In this document: positions 34,268-47,610 of the stretch, in pieces
Position numbering within the stretch: the stretch's first letter is position 1
Layout: every line of letters starts with the position of its first letter
DNA from: Owenia fusiformis
Lineage: Eukaryota > Annelida > Polychaeta > Sabellida > Oweniidae
NCBI GenBank assembly: GCA_903813345.2
Contig: CAIIXF020000011.1
Coordinates: 14,245,754-14,309,753, forward strand
Direction: 5' to 3'
Length of the DNA: 64,000 nt
Notes under the pieces: generated by a model
What the model was told of the DNA's origin: nothing
The model's database searches: none
Seen by the model: only the letters and a program-made list of their open reading frames with translations
Position numbers and translations under genes: made by a program

Positions 34268-37200
34268 AGGCAGCATTGCGATTCAGTTTCTATAATAATT
34301 CCATTATAAAATTCATCAACATATTAATCAAAATCATATGATAATCAGATACCCTCCTGTTCATGTTAAAGTTGTTTGCTGATTATAATTATTATTTGGT
34401 GCCCAGATGTAATGGAATTTGATATTTCATTTATTCAATCAGAGTTAATTATGCATCAGATCTTTGACTGTATACATTGACTTCGCTAATTAGTGTTAAG
34501 ATAACATAGGAAGAGGTCAACACTACAATGTTAGAGAGTTCGAGAAAAAGACTCGCCTGGAGCCTCGAAACATTAGTTTTCTTAAACACATGTATAGCTA
34601 CAAAAATTCTGAGGAACAATAAAGACAGTTTTATTTTATCTATTTAGAAAGTTTACCGTTTCTGATAAGCTTTCTTTTAAGGAGCGAAATCAAACTATTG
34701 AAATTAAATGGAAGTTACAGTACTCTTTTGAATTGAACATCTTTGTCAGAAGAGTGGGAGGGGAGACGAGGTGGCTTTTAACAGTATCCTCGTGCTAATC
34801 TTAAAGGGGCGGACCATTCTAGATCCTTGGGGGAACAAACCTTCTCGGAAAAAGTTTTCCTAGAATATTTATATTTGCTTGTTTTGTCACCTAATGTTTC
34901 CTCATCTTAAAGGCCTTTGGTCTTGCCAAAATCAGGGTATTACATACCAACAGAGATAGGTTGCAAACTTATCACATCCTCCGAACACGGGCCTCCAGAA
35001 GGAAGGAACTTAGTGGATGACGTCTGGAACCCTGCGTTCGGAGGATGACTTATCGTCGTCCACAGTCTACATGTATCTCTCAGGGGGTCTGGTGTGTTGT
35101 AGTTAAACCTCATTAATGAATGACCACTCTCTTATCAAGAATGCGTTCTATATCATTGATAATTGTCCAGACAATGTGGTCCAAGTCTGCCAGTCCTCAC
35201 GGGTCATCTATATAGCAGGCACCACCTCGCTGGCCACAGAAGGCCGATCAGACAGAGCAATATGGTTTCTGTGAACAAATTCTCAAGTGCCAGGAATAAC
35301 AAAGCAGAGCATAAGAGACAAGTTCCATCCATAGAATGTCTTTATTGCTATTGTTTATGCAAGTTGTGTTATGATAAGCGCGACAAGGTTTGATCTGTAT
35401 ATAAACACATTTTAAATATTTTGATATGACTAGCTATATTTTGTAAGATCAGACTAACTCTGATGACATTTAAGAACGTATTGACCTATTTTTTCTGTAA
35501 GGGGAACTAGTTACTTCTCAAGTTTCAACAGTCCTTGCTGTGTTCTGTCCCGTTTGGTATATTTATATCGATAACACATGTGACCTCGCGTTCAGAAACA
35601 AACTTTCACACAACCAACTCGCATTTTATATTTTGATTTAATGTTTCAAATGAGGGAATTGGGCATCTTCCGATCATGTCTTGTGTGTTAATAAGAGTTT
35701 GCTGACTATCAAAATTCAAATGTTATCCATAATTTTTATTTTTAAAATGAGTTCTTGAAAATGTATACGAACTGATCACAAGCCAGGAACATACTTTTCT
35801 TCATCTTTTCTTCACCCTAGGCGCGGCATAAGAATGTTAGCTGAGTTGTTCGTCTCCACTCCTCCAGGAAACAAATCTGACAGATCCATTTCATATAAAT
35901 AACATATGTACCCATTGTGGTTCACAGTCTCTAATAACCCTTGGAGTATGACCGTTTCTTTCCCGGTTTCTTTTGTTATATATCAAAGATGGTTTGGCGA
36001 ATGCACCTAGCCTACATTTTGAATCAGCAGGGGCAACACGTTTCTCTGCTTCCCCGTGCATGGCCTATTTTTGACCCTTACTATTTTAATCAGTACTTTG
36101 GTTAATACAACCAAAATAATTCTTTACTTTGTTTAGTGTGGTCTTAGAGCACAATTGATTTTTGTTCCAACTTGTCTGTGGAAATATGGTTCAAAGCATT
36201 GTTTGTTGACTAAATACAGCCATCCTTACCACAAAATAACCCGCGAAGATCTCAAAAGATTTCGGTGACCGAGATCTGTCGTCTGCACCAGGAGTTCATT
36301 AAGTACATCTTGGGGCAACGGATTAAAACGGGATTGGAAATACGAAAGGGATCAAGACAAATCTTGGTAATGCATCAAATATAAAGGGGCCTAAAAGAGA
36401 GAGAATATAAATGTAAGCAAATCTTTTAAATAGTTTTGGCCTATGCGACACTAAATTTAACCAGATAAAAGATCTAACATGGTAAAAATGTCAAACACAC
36501 TAGGAACACATCCATTTTCGGAATTATTGCGCAATACTTTTGAAATCCATCTCCATTTTGACGAAATAAAACCAGAATACTAGACAATGGATAAAAACGC
36601 GCGGAAACAGTGAGCGAAAATATTGTCGTTCTTCATCCTAGAGTAACACTTTTTACAAGGAACTCTCAACACCATCGTCTTTATCATTTGCTCCCTTTTG
36701 AAAATAATATAATGACCCCAAGAAATCTATCTCAGATGTCCAAACTGACCACAGAGCGACGTGTGGATGAACATGTGCTCCCAACACAGACGGATCTTCA
36801 CTTATTCTGGTCACGTCCCAATGGAATATGATAGTATCAATGATAAATAATTTCGGATATGTGGTTTTACATGGTAGTATATATTCAACAAGTGCGTTCA
36901 CATAAATGTTTGTGTTTGAGTTATGAGAGGCTGCTGCGACGCGTTGCTATAGTAGCGGATACAGTCATCGTGTCTTTGTTTCCGCTTAAATAGAAAATGT
37001 TTGGAAGTTTCGCAATCCGCATTGTTCCCATGCCTTATATAAACAAATGTCAGGCTGACCTTTTAAAATATAATTATGAATAATATATCTAACATCTAGG
37101 GATCGGATATCTAGTCATTTCCATCCTGAAATCCATTTTGGCCAATGATATATAAGAAGGAAAAATAATCATACATTAATGTACAAACAAACATCTTCAC

Positions 37201-39608
37201 ATTCTACAAGGTCTACAAACATCTTAAAACAATACACAATAGGGCATTTTCCACGGCAAACATCTATTTAATATTAATATGAATGACAAAGGGGCAGATG
37301 TACAATAGTGAACAACGCGTTGGGTTATTATTAAAAATTACAAAAAACTAAATTAAGCCTAAAGAATATTAAACAATCAACAGCCTGCTGAATCTCATTA
37401 GGGACAAAACAAAACCTTCGACAACATTTTCTTCATATTAAAATAGAGATCTAAAAATAGCCGAGGAATATATTGGTAAGCATTTTAATATCATTACCAT
37501 GTACTGAAATAATTGTTTATTTCCTAATTTTGTAAATTATGACAAATTGATTGTGATATAGCACTGTTCTTTCCTTCGTAATTTCTGTAAAACGAGGCAA
37601 TTTCTGAGTATTCAACTGTAAATTATAGTGCATAATACTTTATCTAAAATAGGACACAGTATTATTTACTTTAGAAGTACTTTAGTGTGTGTTGCTTATT
37701 CATCAAATATGACAACTTAAACAAAAATAATGTAGTTTTCCAGTTGCTTGACTCAGGTTTCCAGGGATATTCTTGTAACACTTGATATCACTTACTGCGT
37801 ATGTTACAAGGATGGTACTTTCCGGAAAATTCAAGATATTGTTGCCATCCGGCAGTACCGCTCAACATATGATTCCAGTAATTTAACAATTGTTTTCGCA
37901 TTCCTAACTGACAAAAATTAATTAATGTCATTCATTACGGAAGGCCGGGAGTTTACAACCCTTTCCAATTTGATTTTAGTTTGCCTCTTTAAATGAGAGA
38001 TTTATCTACATAGATATCTCCTATACATATTCCTCAGACATTCAGGGTAGGGGTTGACAACAACTGCTATATTTATTGAAGACTTAATTGAAGCATCGTT
38101 GTTTTAAAATTGAGTTGATCGAATGGAACGTCCTAGGTCATTGTCCATAACTGCGATAGTACAGCGAAGCCTGATAAAGGATGGAATGGGTTTGCAGACG
38201 ATGCATATGGCAATGGCGACCATAATTTGTTCTGGTCTACATAAAGCTATCAATTTCAAAAGTGTTTGTCAACAAAGCCAAGTGGAATGACTTGGCCTGA
38301 GACCTGTAAAATGTTATAATATGTAACATACATCATCATCATCATCATCATCTGGTTCATTTAGCTAGGTGCCAGGTGGGAAATATAAGATGCGGAGTTA
38401 GAGATTAAAATGATTTCCTCATATCTCAAAACTTATTCTGACACGCCATTCAACAAAAGGAATATTTTATTGTGCACTATGCAATGTCTTAGTACTAAAG
38501 GAACAGTTAGCTTCTCAAAGCCTTTTGTTTGTAACGACTTGTAACTGATTAATATTAAAAATTAAATTGGATCTACGTAGTACGTATTTCTTTTTTATAT
38601 TGACGTGCATTGTGTTTCAGTTGAACATTTAATTGTCATATTTAACACAACGAGGTCTCCTTTGTATTTCAATACAGCGTTCTTGCGATCGTTTTACTAC
38701 TAATTAAAACAATGCGATGCATCATCACAATTGCCTTTGTTTGGATGCAGTATTTCATCATACACATTTTTAACTTGATATGCATTAACTTTGGCCTTTA
38801 CATCTGAGTGTGCCAAACTTTGAGATATGGTGATCTTGTTTTACATTTGGACCATATTAGAACACGAACAAAACTGGTTAGAACTATATTTTTAGGAATG
38901 ACCTTTTCCCCTTGAAGACCTTTAATCACTCATTGTAAATATTCACATGTTCGTACATAATTAAATGTATCATATTCCACCGTCCTCATTTATCACGCTA
39001 TGAATATTGGGCAACGTTACAATTATTCGCTCAAAATCAACACTTCACGCCACCTTTCTATTTGCGTTAATCGAGGTTTCCTTTTGTTCTGCAGTCCCCC
39101 CCTATAGCCCTATCCTACACACCTTACATATAGGGCGAGGTTCCAATATAAAACACAACCTGGGTCTATAATGGTATTACTTCAAGACTTCAGACCTCCC
39201 CCCCTCTTATCCACTTCATCAACACAATACTTGTAGTTTGGTGGGGGGGGGGTCACAAGGGCTTGAAGCTAAGCTAGACTAGAACTCAAAATTATCGCAA
39301 TATCTTCAATACAGATTTTCACAATAGGGAATAGCCATTGACACACTTCAATTGCCTCCCTATTGTTCGTGACCTATCGAGGTTATATCATCATTTGACA
39401 GTGTCGTGTTTGGGAACAGTGAACTACTAAAGGGACATAACAATAGTGTATACAATGTATTAATGTGCCCATGTCAATTATTGAAATTCGGAGAGATGAA
39501 CATAAATTGAAGCCTCGTGTCATCAACTTAGAAGGCTTTCATCAGTAGGTTCAGCAACGGAGCAATCAGCGACATTTCAGTAACGTATCTAAATTTCTGT
39601 ATTTTCAG
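34268..39608. other. Upstream region of the innexin gene, no gene seen
   Basis: About 5.3 kb without coding signal. Notable items are a small palindrome CCTCCGAACACGGGCCTCCAG / CTGGAACCCTGCGTTCGGAGG-like near 34978-35047, a (CAT)n microsatellite at 38331-38352 and C- or G-runs at 39106-39250. Since the innexin start lies just inside an exon with an upstream splice acceptor, its non-coding first exon and promoter should lie here. Confidence 0.45.
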
Positions 39609-39612
39609 AAGC

Positions 39613-40022
39613 ATGTCGGGTATTATATACGAAGCGTTCAAGAGGATTCACTCCTGGGCGTGTAGGTCAGACGATGACTTCGCAGACAGACTCAATTACC
39701 GTTACACGGCTATGATGCTGGTGATCACGTCCATGTTAGTGAGTGCCAAGACCTATGTCGGTGACCCTATCCATTGTTGGACACCATTACAGTTCAGCGG
39801 CGCACACGTGGACTACACGAACAATTACTGTTGGATAAAAAATACATATAAAATTTCACATATTGGCTCTCTTCTCCCGGACAAAGACGTCGATAGGCAA
39901 GAGTCTGAGATTGGATATTACCAGTGGGTGCCGATCGTGCTTGTCCTCCAAGCTGTTTTGTTTTACATCCCCTGTCTCATTTGGCGCATGCTCAACAGCA
40001 ACTCTGGCATCAATCTCCATAG
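39613..40022 (+). CDS. Innexin exon with membrane segments 1 and 2
   Basis: 136 codons plus two bases, ending in the donor AG|GTAAAT. It holds the N-terminus, TM1, the first extracellular loop (GDPIHCW to NNYCWI), the YYQWVP motif and TM2. Confidence 0.95.
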
Positions 40023-41620
40023 GTAAATACTTTGTTTTAACTTCAAATCCCTTCACATCTTACCCTTTGCATTCGTTTGACTTCACTTCTTAAAAGAGAG
40101 CTTCGTCTTCATTCTGCACGCAGGGTATTCACATCTCAACTTTGTAATGAAATCGCATATCGAGGGCGAACCTGGGAATTTTAGAGAAATAATAAAATCC
40201 CCCGCCCTTTGCATTGTTTGACTTAGCTCCTTATAAGGTAATTTTCTCAAGTTTAGAACTGAAACATGTGCCCAGGGTAGAAATCTCTCTTACTGTATAA
40301 AATCAGATTAAGAATGAACTAAAATGGATTCGTGCTAAAGAAGTACTAACATATTCAACACTACATTTAAACTCAATGTTCAGACTAGTGAAATCACAAT
40401 TCAAATAATTAGTAGTTGTTCAAAGTTCATAATTATACACATTCACTGACAAATTAACTCTTTCGAATTCCAGGTTGACAGCAGCTGTTGAGGACGTTGT
40501 TCAGAACCCAGAAAACAGGGACAAGACGGTCGAGTTCATGGTGAGGACCATCAACAGGTGTCTGAAGAGCCAGAAAGACACAAGAAAAGGATTGATTCAG
40601 AAGGTATTTATCTGCTTAATCTTATTTACATCAACAAAAGTATGTTATATTTATAAAAAGAAAGATGAAATATATGTTGTCCCGTTTGGGTGAGTCACCC
40701 TCGTTTCTCTCTGGTTACAATTGATAAGCTTTTAGTTTCCCTTTGCCATTTTTCGATTACATTCTAATATCATTTTACTTGTTATTTGTTATCCTGTCAA
40801 GTCATATATATCAACCACTATGTTTCAGTTACAAGATAAACTGGCCCAGAACTGCTGTCTATTTTGTGGAAAACGATATGGCAACTATCTTCTACCCTTG
40901 TACTACCTCTGCAAGGTTCTCTACATCGTGAACGCTATTGGTCAGCTGTACCTCCTCAACAGTTTCATCGGGTCAGAGTACAACCTCTACGGATTCCAGG
41001 TGCTAAGAGACTTAATCAACGGGACGGACTGGACCGAGTCTCAACGGTTTCCAAGGGTGACCCTCTGTGACTTCTACGTCAGAGAACGTGGACAGAACAT
41101 CCATAGACACACAGTGCAATGTGTCCTTCCTATAAATCTCTTCAATGAGAAAATTTACATTATTATTTGGTTTTGGTTGGTGATTCTCGCCGGCATCACC
41201 ATTTTCAGTCTCCTTCGTTGGTTTTACACCATGTGCTTTAGCTCCAGGAGCAAGTACATCAAAGAATATTTGCGATTGGTTGGTGATTATGACCCGGATG
41301 TAGACAGAAATTACGTCGCCAAATTTGCTGACAATTACCTTAGACAAGATGGTACCTTTGTCCTTCACATGCTTGACATAAACTTGAATGACGTCGTCAT
41401 GTCAGAGGTCATATCCGGTCTGTGGGAGCATTATAAAGAAAATGAATGTGTTCCTTTGAGCGGGTTTCATATACCAGGGGCAACAGCGTCTGCTCCGAAC
41501 CAGGATGACGTAAAAGACCCTAACGCACCATTCAGCCATAGAGGCAACGGTGCTGTGTCAAAACCGGGAGGAGATGACAGTAATGTCTCACAACGAAGAC
41601 CTCCCGATTACAAATCATAA
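39613..41620 (+). CDS. Innexin gap-junction protein (three coding exons)
   Basis: Innexins assemble into plasma-membrane channels that join neighbouring cells or open to the outside. Exons 39613-40022, 40474-40603 and 40829-41620 join in frame to give 443 aa, a normal length. Membrane segments lie near 31-50, 104-125, 200-226 and 288-312. The signature YYQWVP is at 102-107. Each extracellular loop has its two cysteines: C55 and C73, then C260 and C278. An NGT site in the second loop may be glycosylated. The C-terminal ~60 residues are hydrophilic with Pro/Asn/Asp. The acceptor ATTTTCAG four bases before the ATG implies a non-coding upstream exon. Which innexin paralogue it is cannot be told. 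Confidence 0.95.
40061..40127. mobile_element. 67-bp micro-MITE with 9-bp target-site duplication, in an innexin intron
   Basis: TACCCT/AGGGTA ends bound an inverted copy of the family at 27291 and 29565. TTCACATCT flanks it on both sides (40052-40060 and 40128-40136), an exact 9-bp direct repeat. A more diverged relative follows at about 40201-40240. Confidence 0.8.
40474..40603 (+). CDS. Innexin cytoplasmic-loop exon
   Basis: 43 codons completing an Arg codon at the 5' junction and ending in AAG|GTATTT, phase 0. It encodes the basic intracellular loop (TINRCLKSQKDTRKGLIQK). Confidence 0.9.
40829..41620 (+). CDS. Innexin last exon, membrane segments 3 and 4
   Basis: Acceptor TGTTTCAG, phase 0. 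It encodes TM3 (LCKVLYIVNAIGQLYLL), the second loop with cysteines spaced C-x17-C, TM4 (IYIIIWFWLVILAGITIF) and the tail. It ends in TAA. Confidence 0.95.
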   Translation, partial: LQDKLAQNCCLFCGKRYGNYLLPLYYLCKVLYIVNAIGQLYLLNSFIGSEYNLYGFQVLRDLINGTDWTESQRFPRVTLCDFYVRERGQNIHRHTVQCVLPINLFNEKIYIIIWFWLVILAGITIFSLLRWFYTMCFSSRSKYIKEYLRLVGDYDPDVDRNYVAKFADNYLRQDGTFVLHMLDINLNDVVMSEVISGLWEHYKENECVPLSGFHIPGATASAPNQDDVKDPNAPFSHRGNGAVSKPGGDDSNVSQRRPPDYKS

Positions 41621-42457
41621 AAGCAATTTCAAATGTGCTTATGATGCCACAATCTATTGCCATCAAGGTGGAAGAAACCGAAACCTTCAATGCAAAGTAT
41701 TTAATTATACTTCTCAATTGTTTATATGCAGTAAATGAGACTTGGATGTTTCATCCGTGAAGTCTCAAAGTGTACATCCATAAAAAGTACAATCATTGCA
41801 AAATATCTATGCAAATTATGCGAAGCAATCTTTCTAGTTGAACACCAGTTCAAATCTGATTCAGATGTCTACAAGTATTTTCTATACTCGTACTGTACTT
41901 TAGCTTAGATTTACATCATATAGTCAACGAGAGGCTGGTAAAACGAGGGACCAAACTCTAACCTGCAATTGACCAACTTCACCAATATCCTTTTAAAGAT
42001 AATGGTATCAGTGTTAATTGCAACATATTTTTGTATGAAGTAGAATTAGACATAAAAATTAGTGTACAATCAGCTCTGACAATACTACACTTAATAACAT
42101 TCACAGCATTTATTTTTTAGACAATCATGCTGAAAGTGGGACCAAAATTGCTATTAAAATGCAACTATTTTCGAAGATATGATACTATTTTTTAACATTA
42201 GTAGAGATAGTCTTGTAAAATTGTAGAACTGGAAGTATATGAACTGTCTCTTTGTAATATTGTATACCATAGTGCTTGTTATTTGTAGTTTTGAGTGTTT
42301 AATGTTTATTTGCAATTCTATATCAAGGCCTCTTAAAGTGAAGAATATTTCTTCTTGTACAGTAGCATTTAGCTCTAGAGTCTAGATCAGTAGTATACTT
42401 TGTCTTTTTAGTTATTTGTTGTTAATTTAAGTTGTTACGTTTAAGTTGTTGCTTTGA
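41621..42457. other. Innexin 3' UTR and flank
   Basis: No coding signal. No AATAAA close to the stop; the first clear ones lie beyond 42.8 kb, inside or after the repeats. Confidence 0.4.
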
Positions 42458-42788
42458 TATATACATGTAGCATACATAGCATATATACATGATGTATGCA
42501 ATATATACATGTTGTATGCAAAATATACATGTAGTATGTAAGCAGTCTGCAATATACTGTACATGTCGTCTGCAGTTTATGTACATGTTGTCTGCATACA
42601 TGTAATGTGCAATATACTGTACATGTCGTCTGTCTGCAATATATGTACATGTTGTCTGCAATATGTACATGTCTGCAATATATACATGTAATGTGCAATA
42701 TACTGTACATGTCGTTTGCAGTATATGTACATGTTGTCTGCAATATATACGTGCCGTCTGCAATATATGTACATGTCTGCAATATATA
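42458..42788. repeat. Minisatellite of TGTACATGT / GTCTGCAATATA units
   Basis: About 20-bp units (ACATGTCGTCTGCAATATA and variants) repeated some 15 times. It resumes at 43422 after the transposon insert. Long open frames on both strands come from the repeat. Confidence 0.9.
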
Positions 42789-43421
42789 CAGGGTGTCAAA
42801 TGGCGTTGTGCCCCCCTTCCACAGCATAAACTTAGAAAGGTACCTACACATTATGTATGTCATTGGAAAGAGCATTCAATTCTGGATAAAATAAACCCTA
42901 GATGACCTACGTCAGATATTGCTACATAGTGTCACATGCATTTGAAATGTACTAGTGTAGTGCTCTATTTCATTGATTTTTGAGAATCTGGCATAGACTT
43001 TTTTGGTATTGATGAATACCCAAGCAACGGCCCCGACCTGAATGCTGCAGAGCACATGGGGTCCATATTAATGGAGAAAACAGAGCAACTTATGGACACT
43101 GAACCTGCAGAGAACAGATATTCCAAAGATGCCCTGCTCAAGAACCTCCGAAAAGTATTAAAATCTCTTGAGAAAGACACAGCCCTTTTCCATTCCCTTT
43201 TAGCTTCATATCCTGCTAGATTGGTAGCGGTTAAGGCTGCCCAAGGGGGTCATGCTCACTTTTAAAAGTAAGTTAAAAATATATCTTATTTTCCATCATG
43301 CATCTTCATTTTTTCACATGTTAACAACAATTAAATGCTCTTTCCAATGGTATATGGTATGTGTGTTTATCTTTCCTAGTTTATGCCGTGGAGAGGGGGC
43401 ACAACACCATTTGACACCCTG
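42789..43421. mobile_element. Mariner-like deletion derivative (633 bp)
   Basis: Inverted ends of about 95 bp start CAGGGTGTCAAATGG and are flanked by TA on each side (42787-42788 and 43422-43423). It sits within the minisatellite and keeps the last part of a transposase on +. Long ends, TA duplication and the transposase relic agree on Tc1/mariner. Confidence 0.85.
42978..43265 (+). pseudogene. Transposase C-terminal fragment
   Basis: After a stop, the frame reads SGIDFFGIDEYPSNGPDLN and then AAEHMGSILMEKTEQ, matching the PSNSPDLNPxEH block that holds the last catalytic acidic region of Tc1/mariner transposases. It continues in frame to the stop at 43265. The upstream two thirds of the enzyme are deleted. 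Confidence 0.75.
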
Positions 43422-43495
43422 TACATGTAATGTGCAATATACTGTACATGTCGTCTGTCTGCAATATGTACATGTAGTTTGCATACAAATATATG
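43422..43495. repeat. Minisatellite, right part
   Basis: Same TGTACATGTCGTCTGTCTGC units as 42458-42788; the array was split by the insertion. Confidence 0.85.
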
Positions 43496-45779
43496 TCTTA
43501 TATGTAAAACAATCATCATGTTTGAAAAATGGAAGATGTAGCAGATCTGATATAAAGTACTAAGTATTTTTATATATCTAGCATTATCTATTCACCAGTA
43601 TTTATATTTTCATTTGTACCTTAATACTCAGCTATGAACCAAAAATCCTACATTTTTGTAGTCTGGAAATAAGGAGACATGAATCGGCCAACAGGTTATT
43701 GAGTAAACGCTGTTATCAAATGAATCTCATCATTACAGTCAATATGGATTGTTTGTCAGGAAATAGTGAAAAAGAGAAACATAGAATAAAATCATGTTTA
43801 AACAGGAATAAACTATTTTTCAATCCTACATAAAACAAATTATCATCTTATTATCTGAAAGTTATTGGACCAAATAACAATTTGCTAAAAACTGTTATTA
43901 TATTTAGTGTCAGACTTATCTGAAATGCATCGTTGGAAGACCTTGATCTACCCCTGTATCTATTTTACAATTATCTGCCTAGTTACACAAATGTAATAAT
44001 GTATTTTGCTAATTTTGTATCATTATTACCACAAATGGTTCAATCGCATTCCAATATTGTACAGAGTGATACGATATAAAAAGACCAAATTTCAGAACAT
44101 ATAACTTTTTAACATTATATGTACTATTTTATAAGATATTGATGAAATAAAATGTATGATATAAAATAATATGTATTATTGTGTTGAGTGACTGGCATCT
44201 CTGCAATGACATCTCTACAATGACATCTCTCACGTTCAACATGACGTCCAAAATTAATATATTGATGGGGATGGGCGGTCTTTCATACCATCACAATCAT
44301 AATTTATTAGACCATGTATCGAATCGGCCCAACCCGTCCCTTGACCTTCTTGTAATCTTCGAAATGGAATTCATACTGGGTGACAAAGAACGATAAAATC
44401 AGCGAGTTCGAAAAGCATTTAGAGTCCGAATCAATAGCCGTGTAACAAGGATGGTAGTGCATTCCTGCAAGTAGGTTTGTACAATTTTTGAAATGTTGCC
44501 CTTTGTATTTGCTGATATAATTTCGGACACCAAAACATCATATTTTTGAAATATGAATTTCCTTATGTGATGTCCATTTGACGACGGCTACGATCAAGTT
44601 TTTCAGACGGCATCTTAGACGCCCAATGTTGGAGCAAATGAAACCTTGAGAATCAAGATGCTTAGACGAGATAAAATAGAGAAAAAACAGTGTCATTGGA
44701 AAAAGTTGAAAAAACACTCTAAATTGACTGCAAGGTTGCTAGTTGTTTAATTTTGATACTTGAACTCATCCTTGGTTCAAGGCTATTTCAATTCTTTCTA
44801 AGCTAAGCGAGGCCCGATCTTGACGGAATGAAGGATCACAATTGAACTTGTTTAGGGACATTACTTTAAAGACTTATAAATGGGTCACAAAGAGCTGTAA
44901 ATGATTTTCGAGCATTGTAGCTATTCATGTATTGGTAGTCTAAGGTTTCTGAGTCGTATTACAAAGTACACAAAAACATACTTATAATGTATTGTGTACT
45001 TAACTTCTGCCCAAGTTCACTTTGCCTTGACTGCTCTGAACCAGATAGAGTACTAGTACTCTCAGGCTAGTACTACTATTTTATTTGACATGATATATTA
45101 GTTTTAAAACTTTTAAGTATATATGAACGTGATGAACTGCAGGAGTTAAAATTCCGTCCTTAGCTTTCTGGCACAATTAGGGCATATAGTATATCCTTAA
45201 CAATTAATCAAATGTTTTCACTGGTCATGCTGACGTCCTGGCATCTGGAAGCCATCTTAAAACGTATGCAGTTTGTCTCCAAACTTACCACAATATGCGA
45301 TTAAGTTTGCTTCTGAATTTCCGGAACCAAAAATGTTTGGGATGGTCAAACGGATATGTTTTGGAAGTAGTTAATGATATTAAGTATGCTTCGAATCCAT
45401 ATACTTTCCTCGTGAACAAGTACAAAATTCGATTTATATTTCATGAACCTGATCAACCCTTAAGACTCTTGTGCTTCGTGTTTCTGGGATAAGTGCACAA
45501 TAAACAAAACAAGAAAAAACTAGATCTGTCAACGCCAAGATGCGAATTACAACGTCATGGATGTTTTTCTCTTTAGGGTAGACCGGGTAGAGAAAGTGTT
45601 ATAAATATTGCGAATACTATTCCCGTTGCGAGACTTGTCCAAAACCGACCATTTTATCACATGGATCTCGAGACCACTACTTTGTCTTTAGTTCACAACA
45701 GTTTTTTCTGCAGTCCCTTGCGTTCATGCGACTTAATATAGGAATGATTATGCGCATCTTCGTCATCTGTTAAATTATA
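43496..45779. other. No gene seen
   Basis: AT-rich; only chance open frames. Confidence 0.5.
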
Positions 45780-45849
45780 TTTCATCTTATGGTGTATGTG
45801 TAATGGTGGTAATTGCTTCGGCATTCAACTCGCAAGTAGTTATCACTCA

Positions 45850-46200
45850 TTTCATTTTTAGTTGTAGTTGGTTCGATACGATGGTATCGTATGGTTTGTT
45901 GCAATTTCGATGAACAAATGTTCTGGTTGAATGTTGGTTTAGTGACAAAAAAGCAGGTTTCTTTCCTCCTCACAGGTGAAGGGTTGTGACAGAACTCTTT
46001 GGAAATCGGATCGTAGCATTGAATGACCCAGTTGAGTGGCCCGGAAGTCCACCCTACTTAAACCCCCTGAATATCCTCATTTGTGGCCACACAAAATCAA
46101 GGTCTTCACACAATTTGACACCAGTAGTTTCAAAATCCTTTCAAAAAGAGTGTAGCTATATTAATTTTGTGCTTTGTGCCAAATTACAATCTGCATATTG
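45850..46200 (+). pseudogene. Mariner-like transposase relic
   Basis: In frame from 45986: LFGNRIVALNDPVEWPGSPP, YLNPLNILICGHTKSR, equivalent to the GR.I..GP..WP.RSPDLTPLDFFLWG.LK end of mariner-like transposases, with the catalytic D changed to Y (SPPYLNP). The segment before it (45865-45960) is shared with 59.56-59.66 kb. Confidence 0.6.
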
Positions 46201-47127
46201 ATTTATAAGTAAGTTTAAATCGGGAAAACAAAAAACTCGTAACCACGAAGACTCGAACACCACAGAGAACTGTATTGTATTTACACATATGTATCGTTTT
46301 TAGTGTTCTTTTACTATGAATTTCGGATCCAAAAAGTTATAATTTGGAGCTGACAACTATGGATTTCATGGAAACATGACAACTATATATTTCATGACCA
46401 GAACGCTAGGATCTCATCGGTGAATAGAGATCTTTGTTTCATTTGATCATTATGGAGGCTTTGATACATAGACTAACATAGCTTTGGAATCTTGTTGAAG
46501 TTTTAATGAGATTTGAATTGGTAACCGTTAAAAACTGAATTTTTGTATCTATTTGATGAGATATTTGAGTTCCCTTACACTAACTTTTATTTGCAATTAA
46601 TTTTCATAATTATATCTCTGTCATATTCCCCGCCCTCTGATTGGTCAATGCCTAACACGTGACTAAAATAACAAGCGATGATCAACAGGGTAAATCCTAA
46701 TTGACACAAAACATCTTACAACTAACTTAAAGGGACAAAGTGCGTAAATGAAGTCTCACTTTTGATCTTCATAGTATTTCCATTGGATTAATGAGTACCT
46801 GATCTTTCATTTGACACCAAAAACAGCTCAAACAGACCACATCAGAGTTGACACTAGATCATGAAAAAATATTTTTGATCTATCAATTTATAGATGTCAA
46901 GTTTTTAGCAATGCCATACAAAAATGGCATTGTTGTTTGCATTAATTGTCCATTCATTTTTGATAGGTTTTCAACCATACGCCATCTTTTAGTCCAAGAG
47001 TTATTTAAAAACATACATTTTGTGAAAAGTGGTAATTCACTTCTTTCGATCTCTGAAGTTTAAATGCTGTTTTCTATGCGAGTAATTTTTTTCACTTCAG
47101 TAATGACCCAGATTTAAGTTTTTATCA
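46201..47127. other. No gene seen
   Basis: Non-coding. Confidence 0.5.
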
Positions 47128-47610
47128 TATTCGATTGACTTAGTAGTCTCGAAAAGAAAATTTTCTAAATAAACTTATATGCCAGGTAGAGGTAGATGGA
47201 GAACTTATTACTGATCCGAAAAAAATCTGGAACAGAAAATTTTTTATGAACTCCTTTACAGCAGCAAAGTAAATTGTGCTGATGAAAATATAGACTTTTT
47301 CCTTAATGATAATAATATCAAATCACTAAACGAAGAACAAAAACAGTCTTGTGAAGGTATTCTAACAGAAAAAGAATTAATCTTTGAATTAAAAAATGCA
47401 AAAAATGGTAAATCTCTTGGATCGGACGGCTTTTCTGTAGATTTCTATAAATTCTTCTATAGGGATATTGGTAAGTACCTACTCAAATCTCTAAACGCGG
47501 CTTATACTTTAGGTGAACTATCAATCACACAGAAGCAAGGCGTTATTACTTGTTTACCAAAATTAAACAAAATTAGAAAATATTTCAAGAACTGGAGACC
47601 GATATCTTTA

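Noticed and set aside
35163-35393. 76-codon frame ending in a Cys-rich stretch
   Set aside because: No splice context, no recognised domain and ordinary intergenic composition around it.
42422-42905. Several open frames of 65-144 codons on both strands
   Set aside because: They are translations of the TGTACATGTCGTCTGCAATATA minisatellite and change frame with it.
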